DNA of 55,259 nucleotides from a virus: the IMG/VR virus record IMGVR_UViG_3300023184_005048, positions 1 to 55,259 of that record. One strand, given 5' to 3'. The number at the start of each line of letters is the position of its first letter. Position 1 is the stretch's first letter. The notes beneath the pieces are model-generated. The model saw only the letters and a program-made list of their open reading frames with translations, searched no databases and had not been told where the DNA came from. Below are positions 8,083 to 17,221 of this stretch, one piece after another. A program made the translations under genes and the position numbers.

Positions 8083-8681
8083 TGAGATTAAGTAGTCAAG
8101 GCAGTCAGTTTATATTTAACCTACCTAGTGATTTCATTAAACAAGAAGTTATTAACACTTATACTCCAATTCTTGAAAAGAACTGGGTACAGTATGAGAA
8201 TGTAATTGATTATGTTAACTCAACTATTAAATCCGTAAACTTCCCAGGTGTTGGTATTGATATGCCAAAACAAGTTGGTATGAGAGGTAAAGAAAGACAA
8301 TTTAAACCAGCTAAAAACGTTCAAGATATTACTTCAACTCATGAATTAACAGTTACTTTTAGATCTGTTGACTCTGACTTAAACTATTGGTTAGTATTTG
8401 ATATTCTAACTAAACATTACTTAGATGTTGAAAATGCGTGGGTTAATCCATTTACAATCACTTGTGTTGATATTCACAGAGACGCTATATATGTAATTAG
8501 ATTCTATGAGATTATTCTTAAAGGTCTTTCTGATAATACATTTAATTACTCTCAACAAAAAGTAAATTCTAAAGAATTTACAATGACATTTCACTTTAAC
8601 TTTTACGATATTGAATTCTTATTGGATAAATCTAAAGTACTTGAATTAGGTGCTTTACCTTCTATTATTCAACGTCTTTAA
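8082..8681 (+). CDS. putative tail-tube or baseplate-tube family protein
   Basis: At 199 residues this has the size of T4 tail-tube-fold proteins (gp19, gp54 region). The pattern supports such a fold: a long beta-rich core with ELTVTFRSVDSDLNYWLVFD, then FTITCVDIHRDAIYVIRFYE and a C-terminal EFTMTFHFNFYDIEF strand, resembling the beta-sandwich of tube proteins. This is a resemblance in pattern, not a firm family match. It follows the probable virion protein upstream with a TAATG junction, and its 3' end overlaps a convergent gene by 17 bases. Confidence 0.45.
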   Translation: MRLSSQGSQFIFNLPSDFIKQEVINTYTPILEKNWVQYENVIDYVNSTIKSVNFPGVGIDMPKQVGMRGKERQFKPAKNVQDITSTHELTVTFRSVDSDLNYWLVFDILTKHYLDVENAWVNPFTITCVDIHRDAIYVIRFYEIILKGLSDNTFNYSQQKVNSKEFTMTFHFNFYDIEFLLDKSKVLELGALPSIIQRL

Positions 8682-8892
8682 ATATCTTATTAATAGAGTT
8701 CTTTCTTCTTTTATTTCTATCTGGTTCTAATCCTAAACTTCTTAATATTTCTTTATCTATACTTTTGGCTATTTCATCAGATAACATAGATTGTAATTGA
8801 TCAGCTACATCAAGACCATAATGACTACTTAATTTGTCAGCCTCTGGATTTGAGTATATCTCACCACCGGCTCCAGTTTTAACTTGATTCAT
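8665..8892 (-). CDS. hypothetical small protein at the end of the glycan operon
   Basis: The 75-residue product has a Gly-rich start, a central amphipathic helix (DEIAKSIDKEILRSLGL) and a basic RNKRRKN stretch. The helix recalls a motif in some phage head proteins, but I cannot assign a family. It overlaps the upstream gene by 14 bases and is the last gene of the leftward run. Confidence 0.55.
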   Translation of the reverse strand: MNQVKTGAGGEIYSNPEADKLSSHYGLDVADQLQSMLSDEIAKSIDKEILRSLGLEPDRNKRRKNSINKIFKDVE

Positions 8893-9565
8893 ATAATTCT
8901 TTAGGATAATTTTGTTGGTAGTGATTTATATTTGATTGCCAAGCACAACTGTATTTACCATCCGGTATTTGACAAAGCCACATCTCAGCCATTACTCTCC
9001 ATCTCAAATAGTTACCATCTGGTAACCAATTTGACATATTAGGTAAGTTTTTAATATGAGATGACTTAGACCACCAAAAATTACCACTATAATGTAAAGG
9101 AGCTTTGCCGTAACCCCAAGTTGATGGATGATGATTTATATCATCTGGGTTTCCAAAGAAATTAACACCAGAGCAATCATTATCTTCTAAATCTTTTAAT
9201 CTATCTTGCCATTTATTTATATTAAAATAAGATAGTAAATTAGTCCAGTCAATTATTTGTTGATAGCCTGGTTTGGTAACGCCTTTAGTATGTAAGTATA
9301 AAACATTAAAATCTTCTTCTTTACAATGTTGACTTATCAAATCTAATGTTGGAAACTCACACTTTGATATATCTGGATTAGCGTCTATTATAACATATTT
9401 TTCACTAACTAAATTAAATGATAGTTGTTTTCTATCACCATTAAAAACTAAATATATTTTATTAGCAGAGTCATATAATCCACTTTGTTTAATTCTTGTC
9501 AATAAATCCCAAAGAACTTGATTAACAGAGCCAACCATTGCTATATTAATATAAATGTTTATCAT
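8879..9565 (-). CDS. putative glycosyltransferase of the LHTKG type
   Basis: This 228-residue protein carries YLHTKGV followed downstream by YSGNFWW, a pair of motifs seen in a family of small glycosyltransferase-like proteins of polysaccharide and LPS clusters. It lacks membrane segments and would act in the cytosol. It overlaps the upstream glycosyltransferase by four bases. Acceptor and donor sugars are unknown. Confidence 0.6.
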   Translation of the reverse strand: MINIYINIAMVGSVNQVLWDLLTRIKQSGLYDSANKIYLVFNGDRKQLSFNLVSEKYVIIDANPDISKCEFPTLDLISQHCKEEDFNVLYLHTKGVTKPGYQQIIDWTNLLSYFNINKWQDRLKDLEDNDCSGVNFFGNPDDINHHPSTWGYGKAPLHYSGNFWWSKSSHIKNLPNMSNWLPDGNYLRWRVMAEMWLCQIPDGKYSCAWQSNINHYQQNYPKELYESS

Positions 9566-10362
9566 ATTCCATAAAGTTGCTTTTTGTGATCTTCAGGTAT
9601 TTGTACAACTTCACCTTGAATATCATTAAAATATTGTTCTAATACTCTTCTATCACTTGTTCTATTGTGATTACCACCACCGTCAAACTTTTGTTTCCAT
9701 TTAGATCTAATCTCATGTCTTTGGTACATTAATTCAAAGTCACATCTATGTAAATGAATTAAATTCAAACCGTAATCCAAACCTTCTTTATTTTTATAAA
9801 TCTTCTCAAGAATGTTATTTTCATCCCACATATATTTTTCCTTAATAACTCTAGCATAGTGAAATCCCCAAACCCAGTTTAGTTTTACTTTTGAAAGTAA
9901 TGTTTTACCATAAGTCCAAGACTCAAACCAATAGTTTCTATTTATCATTATCTCATCGTTAACGCTAATAGGTGTTTCTCCATTATGTTGTTTTATTTCA
10001 TAACCCTGAGCTGTTAAATATTTGATATCATCTTTTAAAAAGTCATCAATCATCTCATTCAAAGGTTTATTAATACAGTATAATAACTCATCAACCTCAG
10101 CAAAAAGAACACATTCATATTTTTCTAACAAAACTGATTGATAACTTTCAACAGTATTTAAAAGCCATTGGTGGTCAAATGCTAAATCATTAACAACCTT
10201 AGTAACATTAACATCTAAATTTGAAGTAGAACCATCATCACTCTGATGATCTAAAACATAAATATCTGATTTATCAAAATATTTATTAAAATGTTTAATC
10301 CACTTTGGAAGAAAGTAATCTTCATTTTTAACTATTGTATAAACAGCACATTTCTTTTTCAT
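9562..10362 (-). CDS. glycosyltransferase, GT2/GT92-like
   Basis: The start CAVYTIVKNEDYFLPKW is the signature opening of the GT2 branch that shares the GT92 pattern, followed by IYVLDHQSDDGS, where the acidic residues would bind the nucleotide sugar. AEVDELLY near residue 90 is the probable DxD-like metal site. At 266 residues it is a single catalytic domain without anchors. It overlaps both neighbours by four bases. Confidence 0.7.
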   Translation of the reverse strand: MKKKCAVYTIVKNEDYFLPKWIKHFNKYFDKSDIYVLDHQSDDGSTSNLDVNVTKVVNDLAFDHQWLLNTVESYQSVLLEKYECVLFAEVDELLYCINKPLNEMIDDFLKDDIKYLTAQGYEIKQHNGETPISVNDEIMINRNYWFESWTYGKTLLSKVKLNWVWGFHYARVIKEKYMWDENNILEKIYKNKEGLDYGLNLIHLHRCDFELMYQRHEIRSKWKQKFDGGGNHNRTSDRRVLEQYFNDIQGEVVQIPEDHKKQLYGI

Positions 10363-11462
10363 TTATTTAATTCTTTTTTTACTTTTGTTAGAGCCGATCC
10401 AATTATCTGATGCATGTCGTAATATTTATATTCAGATAATCTTCCGCCAAATATTATATTTGGATATTGATTAGAAAGTTCTTTATATTGACTGAATACT
10501 TTATTATTTTTTTCATCATTAATAGGATAATACGGAATATCACCTCTTTTATATTTCATTGAATACTCTTTTGATATCCAAGTTACTTTAGAATCATTTT
10601 TTTCAAAGTGTTTGTGTTCTGTTATTCTTGTATAAGGAACATTCTCATCACCATAATTAACTTGAGCACAACCTTGATAATCATCAACATCTAATCTCTC
10701 ATTAACAAATGATAAAGTTCTATATTCTAACTCACCAAATTGATAGTTAAAAAACTCATCTATTTTACCAGTGAAGACAATTTTATCAGCAATAGAATTA
10801 TAATACTCTTTATCTAAAAAGTAATTAACTCCTGTCCTAACTTCAATACCTTCTAACATTTTTTCAAACATTTTTGTATAACCACCAATTGGAATACCCT
10901 GATACTTATCAAAGTAATAGTTATCATCAAAACTTGTTCTTATAGGAAGTCTTTTAATAATAAATGTAGGAAGTTGTTTTGGTGATTTACCCCATTGTTT
11001 AGTTGTATAACCTTTAACAAATGTTTTGTAAATATCTTCACCAACTTGAGAGAGAATCCACTCTTCTAAGTTTTCAGGATTATCATTTAGTATTGAAACT
11101 GACTTTAACTTAGCCTTTGCTTGTTCAGGTGTTTTAACGCCCCAGAGTTGATTTAAGGTCATTAAATTGATTGGGAAGGAATACATCTTATCATCATAAG
11201 AAACTCTAACACAGTGTCTGTAATTGTTAAATTCAGTGAATTGATTAACCCATTCCCAAATACTTTTATCATTAGTGTGAAATATATGAGGACCATAAGT
11301 GTGTATGTTTATACCGTCTTTATTTTCAGTATAACAATTACCAGCGATATGCTCTTTACTTTCTATGATAAGACATTTTTTACCAGCCTTTGTCATTTCA
11401 TAGGCGAATGTTGATCCAAATAAACCAGCACCAACTATTAAATAATCATATTTATTATTCAT
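10359..11462 (-). CDS. glf: UDP-galactopyranose mutase
   Basis: The 367-residue length matches bacterial UDP-galactopyranose mutases. The FAD-binding GAGLFGS is at residues 11-17 with the acidic end of the second strand at Glu34. The family signature GYTTKQWGKS is at 151-160 and FGGRLSEYKYYDM lies near the C-terminus. The enzyme converts UDP-galactopyranose to UDP-galactofuranose, the donor for galactofuranose in surface glycans. Its presence implies that at least one transferase here uses UDP-Galf, though which one is not visible. It overlaps both neighbours. Confidence 0.93.
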   Translation of the reverse strand: MNNKYDYLIVGAGLFGSTFAYEMTKAGKKCLIIESKEHIAGNCYTENKDGINIHTYGPHIFHTNDKSIWEWVNQFTEFNNYRHCVRVSYDDKMYSFPINLMTLNQLWGVKTPEQAKAKLKSVSILNDNPENLEEWILSQVGEDIYKTFVKGYTTKQWGKSPKQLPTFIIKRLPIRTSFDDNYYFDKYQGIPIGGYTKMFEKMLEGIEVRTGVNYFLDKEYYNSIADKIVFTGKIDEFFNYQFGELEYRTLSFVNERLDVDDYQGCAQVNYGDENVPYTRITEHKHFEKNDSKVTWISKEYSMKYKRGDIPYYPINDEKNNKVFSQYKELSNQYPNIIFGGRLSEYKYYDMHQIIGSALTKVKKELNK

Positions 11463-11901
11463 TTCTTTTATACTTTTCTATGTAATCACTACAAATACCT
11501 AAACATTGAAAAACATCATCATTGTGTATTTCTGGCATAACAGCAATACTATTTCTAATAGGTTGTTTTCCAGGATAAACCCAAAGATAATTATGACTTG
11601 TTAGTGTTAGTGTATCTTCTTCGTGCCAGAAATAATTAACATCATAGCCACATTCTTTGAAGTAAACAACGGCTTCTACATTTTTACAATGTACCCACAA
11701 TTTACCAATTCTATCTCTGAACCATCTGAAGTCAATACCATAGTCTGGTTTATCATGACCCAACCACAACATTTTATCTTTATACCAAACATCTACTTCA
11801 ACATCATATCCTTCTGATATGGCTTTATCTATGTATGTTGGTTCATTTTCATAAGATTCAAACTTACCATTAATGTTTCCTCTGTGTGAAATAAGTATCA
11901 T
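11455..11901 (-). CDS. glycerophosphodiester phosphodiesterase-like protein, short form
   Basis: ISHRGN at the N-terminus, then EVDVWYKDKMLWLGHD, gives the His, Glu/Asp, His order of the GDPD TIM barrel. The protein is only 148 residues, much shorter than full GDPD enzymes (about 250), so it belongs to a compact subfamily or is a reduced version. It lies between glf and a HAD-nucleotidyltransferase fusion. A role in removing or transferring a phosphodiester substituent of the glycan is inference. Confidence 0.65.
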   Translation of the reverse strand: MILISHRGNINGKFESYENEPTYIDKAISEGYDVEVDVWYKDKMLWLGHDKPDYGIDFRWFRDRIGKLWVHCKNVEAVVYFKECGYDVNYFWHEEDTLTLTSHNYLWVYPGKQPIRNSIAVMPEIHNDDVFQCLGICSDYIEKYKRNE

Positions 11902-13269
11902 TTAGTTTCTATGATTTTCTAAATAAAAATTCAAATCTTCCGGTGTTCCTAATCCCCACATTTTACCAGATTCAAAAATTCTAATCTTCTTACAATCTTC
12001 TATAGCTTGATTATAAACAGGACAAACATAAAACTCATTATTAACTCTAATATCCTTTTCTATCATTTGCTCAGCATACTTAACAAAATCAGATCCATGT
12101 TTCCAGTAATAAAAACCAACTGTGGCATTATCAGATATTGGATTCTTTTCAGCCACTTCAGTAACAAAACCATTATCATCAATTTTAGCAAAAGACCATT
12201 TAGGATGAGTTGCTTTGAATGTTACAATACCACCATCACAGTTAGATTCTTGCATTTTATACATAAACTCATTTGAATCCCAATCTACAAATTGGTCAGA
12301 GTTTGCGAAAAATAAAGGACTATCACTATTGATATATTCTTTTGCTAATAGAGCTGTACAAGCAGCACCTTCAGTTAAAACATCTACCTCAACTATTTTA
12401 CAACCAGGTGTTACTAAATTTAACATAGTATCAAGGTTATATTTTTCTCGGTGAGACTTCTGAACAACATAAATATAATTAGCATCTATATTTAGATTTT
12501 CAACAACTACTTGAATCATTGGTTTATTATTAACTTCAATTAAAGGTTTTGGAAAAGTATAACCGGCTTGCTGAAATCTACTACCAGCACCAGCCATTGG
12601 TATTAGTATATTTAATTTTTCATTTTTCCACTTTGGAGTTGCTGTAGTATTTCCCATTTTTATTTCATTTATTTTTTTTATTATATTAGAATAACTGACT
12701 TCGGTTGGAGATTTTACTCTTAAAACATGAGATTTACTTCTTGATGCGGCTAAAAGTCCATAAGGTGAATCTTCTACTATTAATGTTTGCTCTGGTAAAA
12801 AACTCATCACTGATATTGCTTTCCAGTACATTTCAGGATGAGGTTTAGAATTTTTAACATCTTCATTTGATATAATCAAATCAACATACTCTATAATTCC
12901 TAATTTAGAAAGAACTGTTAAAACGGTTTTACGAATACTGTTAGAACAAACAGCTATTTTATAACCGTCATTAGTTAGTGAACTCATACATTCAATTAAT
13001 TGTTCAGATTGAGATAAACTTCTCAATTTCTCTATAGTTAGTTTTTGTTTATTCACCCAAACTTTATCATATAGTTCAACTGGTAGTCCTTTATCCTTTG
13101 TTAACATTTCAAGTTTCTGACTGGTTTTAAGACCATCATATCTACTTAAATGTTCATCCCAAGTAATCATATACTTTTCACCTAAAGCCTCATTAAGAGC
13201 CTCGTAATGTATTTCTTTGGCTTCTACAAGAACACCATCTAAATCAAATATTACAAACTTTATATTCAT
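11902..13269 (-). CDS. HAD phosphatase / sugar nucleotidyltransferase fusion
   Basis: Residues 1-205 are a HAD hydrolase of the beta-phosphoglucomutase type: nucleophile motif DLDGV at 9-13, CSNS at 108-111, Lys142 and VEDSP at 165-169. Residues about 219-455 are a nucleotidyltransferase with the glycine-rich MAGAGSRF at 225-232, FPKPL at 239-243 and NSDQF at 323-327. One chain could thus dephosphorylate a sugar phosphate and activate a related sugar-1-phosphate with a nucleotide. The stop of this gene directly abuts the start of the next gene. The sugar is unknown. Confidence 0.85.
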   Translation of the reverse strand: MNIKFVIFDLDGVLVEAKEIHYEALNEALGEKYMITWDEHLSRYDGLKTSQKLEMLTKDKGLPVELYDKVWVNKQKLTIEKLRSLSQSEQLIECMSSLTNDGYKIAVCSNSIRKTVLTVLSKLGIIEYVDLIISNEDVKNSKPHPEMYWKAISVMSFLPEQTLIVEDSPYGLLAASRSKSHVLRVKSPTEVSYSNIIKKINEIKMGNTTATPKWKNEKLNILIPMAGAGSRFQQAGYTFPKPLIEVNNKPMIQVVVENLNIDANYIYVVQKSHREKYNLDTMLNLVTPGCKIVEVDVLTEGAACTALLAKEYINSDSPLFFANSDQFVDWDSNEFMYKMQESNCDGGIVTFKATHPKWSFAKIDDNGFVTEVAEKNPISDNATVGFYYWKHGSDFVKYAEQMIEKDIRVNNEFYVCPVYNQAIEDCKKIRIFESGKMWGLGTPEDLNFYLENHRN

Positions 13270-13277
13270 TTTAATTA

Positions 13278-13595
13278 TTATATTTTATATTTGTCACCTT
13301 TAACACTTTTTGTTTTGACAACAACAGTTACTGTATCTTCTATACACTCAAAATCGGTATCTTCGTTTTCAAGAATTTCTATAATATCACCTTTGATATA
13401 CTCTATATTATTCATCTTAACTTTACCTGATACTATAACAGTATATTCTTTTGATAATTTATGAAAATGTCTTTCTTCTTTATCACCAGATTTATATTCT
13501 TTTATACCTACTTCAAAGTCGCCATTAAATAGTGTTGGTTCAAAATTACCAACAAACCAACCTTTTGTAAAATCTTCTAATTTATAAGAGTTCAT
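13278..13595 (-). CDS. cupin-fold protein
   Basis: At 105 residues with ERHFHKLSKEYTVIVSGKV it matches a small cupin: His residues of motif 1, then the Gly-x-Val turn, then GDIIEI. Cupins in glycan clusters are often sugar isomerases or epimerases, but small ones may be binding proteins. It is followed leftward after eight bases by the HAD-nucleotidyltransferase gene, suggesting the same sugar branch. Confidence 0.65.
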   Translation of the reverse strand: MNSYKLEDFTKGWFVGNFEPTLFNGDFEVGIKEYKSGDKEERHFHKLSKEYTVIVSGKVKMNNIEYIKGDIIEILENEDTDFECIEDTVTVVVKTKSVKGDKYKI

Positions 13596-13624
13596 ATTAT
13601 ATTATATAATTTTTATTGAAATAG

Positions 13625-14284
13625 TTATAGTTCAAGTCTGATAATTTCAGATATATTGTTAGGTCTATTTTGAATTTGAAATCTATCTAGCATAGATTGT
13701 AAAAGACCGTGCGGTGGATTTAAGTGACTATTTGAGTCTATCTGATTATAAAATTCAAGCATCATATTATTAATAATATTAAAAAAGTCATCTCTTTTTG
13801 AAATTAGTATTGTATCATTTGGATCACCATTACCAGTTGATGTATAAATTAAATTATCAACATTCAGATACTGACTTAATCTACCATAATACTTTAAATC
13901 TAATCTAGTTTTAACAATTAAATCATATTTTTCATCCACTTCATATTTTTCAACATAACTTAGAATTTTTTTAATTCTATTAAACTGATGATAACAACTA
14001 TTAATATTTCTCATATTTATAGAGAAGTCATTATCATTTATAACATCATCATCGCTTATAATTAGTTCTTTATAATTTATATTGAACATATCTTTTATTT
14101 CATCATTAGATATTATTAAGTCATTGATTTCATTATAACCAAACTTATTTGAAATAAAAGGATGATAGTTATATTTTTTATTTGTTGTAGATATAAAATA
14201 ATCAACATCAACATCAACAAAATCCAGTAGATTACTTTCAGACCATGTTCTTATATTACCGGTTAATAAAACAGCTATTTTCAT
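13625..14284 (-). CDS. putative glycosyltransferase of the SGxxR family
   Basis: The opening MKIAVLLTGNIRTW is the signature start of a family of polysaccharide-cluster proteins thought to be glycosyltransferases; the next gene upstream opens in the same way, so the two are probably paralogues. DLIVKTRLDLKY near residue 125 supplies a DxD-like site. The 219-residue protein has no membrane segment. Confidence 0.55.
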   Translation of the reverse strand: MKIAVLLTGNIRTWSESNLLDFVDVDVDYFISTTNKKYNYHPFISNKFGYNEINDLIISNDEIKDMFNINYKELIISDDDVINDNDFSINMRNINSCYHQFNRIKKILSYVEKYEVDEKYDLIVKTRLDLKYYGRLSQYLNVDNLIYTSTGNGDPNDTILISKRDDFFNIINNMMLEFYNQIDSNSHLNPPHGLLQSMLDRFQIQNRPNNISEIIRLEL

Positions 14285-14285
14285 A

Positions 14286-15032
14286 TTATTTATTTAATGG
14301 GTAATATTTTATTTTATTATCATAGGGCAATTGATAGTAAATAGACCCATTATCTTTTAATTCTTGTATTTTTTTATCAATATCAATATTATTACCAAAC
14401 TCATCTACTTCTGGATAATTAAATTGAAAATTAATCTGATATGTTTTAACATTTATATTATTAACAAAAAGATTATAACCAATTATTGATTCTGGATGAA
14501 ATATAACATCATTTTTATATTTATCTAAATTATCAAATACTGATGAATATTTATCCATTACTTCTGAATTACCTATTGCGAAAATGTCAGTTTCGGCATA
14601 CTCATAGACACACTTAAAATCCCAACCCCAAGGAACTAAAATCTCATTATTATTTAGTTCGAGTTCTTCTTTTTTGAATTTTCTTATAAAGAAAGAATCA
14701 AATCTACATCTAATAACTAAATCATACTTAAATTTGTTTTCATCTTCATATTTACATTTTAATTTATTACACTCTGTAATTTTATAAAATTGATTTAAAA
14801 GACTAATATCATTTGTAAATGAATGTCTATTTTTATAACCTAAATCACTATTTATAATAGTACTGTTAAATTCAAAGTATTTTGGTTTATATAAACTTTC
14901 TACATCAGACTCATACTTATCTGTATAAATGAATATATCAGGTGATAAATCATTAATTATAAAATTTCTAAAATATGGAAATGTTTCTTTATAATTTCTC
15001 AATTGACCTGATAGACAAATAGCTACTTTCAT
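14286..15032 (-). CDS. putative glycosyltransferase of the SGxxR family
   Basis: The start MKVAICLSGQLRNYKETFPYF is the typical opening of this family, and DLVIRCRFDSFF near residue 110 is the DxD-like site equivalent to that of the downstream paralogue. The length is 248 residues. It overlaps the upstream glycosyltransferase by four bases. Donor and acceptor are unknown. Confidence 0.6.
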   Translation of the reverse strand: MKVAICLSGQLRNYKETFPYFRNFIINDLSPDIFIYTDKYESDVESLYKPKYFEFNSTIINSDLGYKNRHSFTNDISLLNQFYKITECNKLKCKYEDENKFKYDLVIRCRFDSFFIRKFKKEELELNNNEILVPWGWDFKCVYEYAETDIFAIGNSEVMDKYSSVFDNLDKYKNDVIFHPESIIGYNLFVNNINVKTYQINFQFNYPEVDEFGNNIDIDKKIQELKDNGSIYYQLPYDNKIKYYPLNK

Positions 15033-15673
15033 AATGATTCAAAGTATGATTTTTCTTCATTGAAACCTCTATATTTCTTTAAATGTTTCATGGTTGAAAA
15101 TTTATTAAATTTATTATTTAAGTTTCTAACTCTTAAACTCCAATCAATATCTTCACTTTGACCCCAACTCAAATCTTCGTTCAAAGGATGTTTTATCATA
15201 ACATCTCTTTTAGCAACAAAGTAACAACCTGGAAAATAACAGTTTTTAATATAACTTTGGTCATTATAATCAAATGGTCTATATCTTTCAACAGTTGGGT
15301 GATCCCAAGAAACATAATCAGAATATCTTCTATCATATAAATCAACAACCTTTGATACAGAAACATCAAAATCATTACCCATTTCTAAATAACCATCATA
15401 CCAGTCAGATAATGGATAATAATAGTCGTGTAAAAAAACTATATTTTCTTTACTTGAATTTTCAGTTATTATATTTTTTTTTCTAGTTATCCAAGCAGGT
15501 TTTATAGTTTCATCAAATTCTAGGTGAATAACATCACTACTATTATAGTTATTATTACCTCCAACAATTATTATTTCATAACTAGGTATATTAAGATTTT
15601 TAATTGACTCTATTATTTTATTAATATAAACATCACTATTATTTGATGTTATAATACCAAATGTAAATTCCAT
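15029..15673 (-). CDS. glycosyltransferase family 2-like
   Basis: A GT-A fold is suggested by FGIITSNNSDVYINKIIESI and YEIIIVGGNN at the N-terminus, a WITRKKN segment, and NIVFLHDYYYPL as the acidic metal site. SWGQSEDIDWSLR is the typical C-terminal ED motif of GT2 enzymes. The 214-residue chain is a lone catalytic domain. Confidence 0.65.
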   Translation of the reverse strand: MEFTFGIITSNNSDVYINKIIESIKNLNIPSYEIIIVGGNNNYNSSDVIHLEFDETIKPAWITRKKNIITENSSKENIVFLHDYYYPLSDWYDGYLEMGNDFDVSVSKVVDLYDRRYSDYVSWDHPTVERYRPFDYNDQSYIKNCYFPGCYFVAKRDVMIKHPLNEDLSWGQSEDIDWSLRVRNLNNKFNKFSTMKHLKKYRGFNEEKSYFESL

Positions 15674-15677
15674 AAAT

Positions 15678-16400
15678 TTATTTTTTATTTGCTACCCAAA
15701 ATCTTCTTTTATATCCATCAAAAATATCTGAGTTTTCTTCTAACCAAGAATAAATGTGAGGATTATACCGTTGGATCTTCAGCGTCCCACTCTTTACCCA
15801 TAAATCCTTTTGATGCTCTTTGAAAAGCGGTGGTTTATCAGCAGGTGGAGAAGCACCAACTCCATCTAATTCAACATAATCAAATCTCTGATATTTAAAA
15901 TTAGAATCTATAAATATATTCTCCACATATTTTGCGGAAGGAGTTCCACCAACTTCACTTAACGATTGGTCTATTCCAGATTCTTCCCTGAAATATATTT
16001 TAGAATCATTAGAATCTAAGATAACAGATTCAAAAAATAATAAGTCACAATTATTTAAGCAGTTTTTCAAATGTTCTTCGTGGTGATTTTCCAAATGATA
16101 AAATAGTCCAAAATTTATTATAATATCAAATTTTCCTAAACTCCATTGGTCTGTATCTAAGTTTAAATTTAGACTCTTTATATGTGGATATTTTTCACAT
16201 ATAACTTTATAATTACCATAGAGACCTTCAACACAAGTAACATCAGCTCCAAGTTTTGAAAAGTAATTGCCAATATCACCATGAAAAGCGCCTAGTTCTA
16301 ATATTTTTTTACCTTTAAAAAAAGATTCATCATATAAAGATAATATAAACTTTATACGATTTTCTTGCCACTCTTTATTGTAATTAGAATTTTCAATCAT
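15678..16400 (-). CDS. class I SAM-dependent methyltransferase
   Basis: KKILELGAFHGDIGNYFSKL followed by ADVTCVEG gives motif I and the acidic residue that binds the SAM ribose. FDIINFGLFYHLE supplies the later strand. The length is 240 residues. In this setting it probably methylates a glycan or nucleotide sugar, but a small-molecule substrate elsewhere cannot be excluded. Confidence 0.75.
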   Translation of the reverse strand: MIENSNYNKEWQENRIKFILSLYDESFFKGKKILELGAFHGDIGNYFSKLGADVTCVEGLYGNYKVICEKYPHIKSLNLNLDTDQWSLGKFDIIINFGLFYHLENHHEEHLKNCLNNCDLLFFESVILDSNDSKIYFREESGIDQSLSEVGGTPSAKYVENIFIDSNFKYQRFDYVELDGVGASPPADKPPLFKEHQKDLWVKSGTLKIQRYNPHIYSWLEENSDIFDGYKRRFWVANKK

Positions 16401-16417
16401 TTATTTTATTTTATTTT

Positions 16418-17221
16418 TTATAGATAATAATCAAAGTGATAATACCAATCGTCATTATATATCAATTCAAACATATCTTTATTCCTAAGATAACAAACTG
16501 TATGAAGTGATTGCTCACTATCAATTAGATTATTAGAGAGTGCTTCCTCTAACACATCATTCATTTTTATGTTGAATTCTTTTATTTTATTCTTTTCACC
16601 AACTATAACACCAGCACCAAATCTATTTTTATGAGATTTGTAAAAAGACTTTATATCTAAATCTGATTCTTCTGGTTGATTTCTACATAGAATTCTTATA
16701 CCACTAACATCATTAATTTTTAATGGATTAGGATATAGTTTGAATTTATCTTCAGGTCTAAAATGGTTATGTCTTATACCAGCATCCAACCACATATAAT
16801 AATCAGTATTATAAAAATTCTTATCAATGGCATCTTCAACTAAAAACATTTTAGAAAGTATTAAAACTACATAATTGCTATTATTATATTCAGGTGGATT
16901 TGGATCAACTAATCCATTTCTATAATCACTTGAAGACATTATATCATCTATCCTTTCTTTCAAATAAAATTTAGGCAATTGATTAAATTCTTTATGAATT
17001 ATTTTTGTATAATTCATATCAGGGTCTATTTTTTTCCTTTCATTTATTACAAAATCGTATGTGGATGAATCCGCATAAATTACAAACTTACATTTAAGAG
17101 ATAATGTATTCTTAAAGTAATCTAAATATTCTTTCCAATTTCTTTTATAATCGGGCCAATCTTCTCGACCTATATTATATAAGGCAGTTACAACTGTACA
17201 GTTCAAAATCTCTTCCATCAT
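16418..17221 (-). CDS. HtrL/YibB-like putative glycosyltransferase
   Basis: CTVVTALYNIGREDWP at the N-terminus and YYMWLDAGIRHNHF in the middle match the HtrL/YibB family found in LPS core and capsule loci. The 267-residue length fits. I use the first ATG, which overlaps the upstream stop (ATGA). Its biochemical role in other organisms is poorly known. Confidence 0.7.
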   Translation of the reverse strand: MMEEILNCTVVTALYNIGREDWPDYKRNWKEYLDYFKNTLSLKCKFVIYADSSTYDFVINERKKIDPDMNYTKIIHKEFNQLPKFYLKERIDDIMSSSDYRNGLVDPNPPEYNNSNYVVLILSKMFLVEDAIDKNFYNTDYYMWLDAGIRHNHFRPEDKFKLYPNPLKINDVSGIRILCRNQPEESDLDIKSFYKSHKNRFGAGVIVGEKNKIKEFNIKMNDVLEEALSNNLIDSEQSLHTVCYLRNKDMFELIYNDDWYYHFDYYL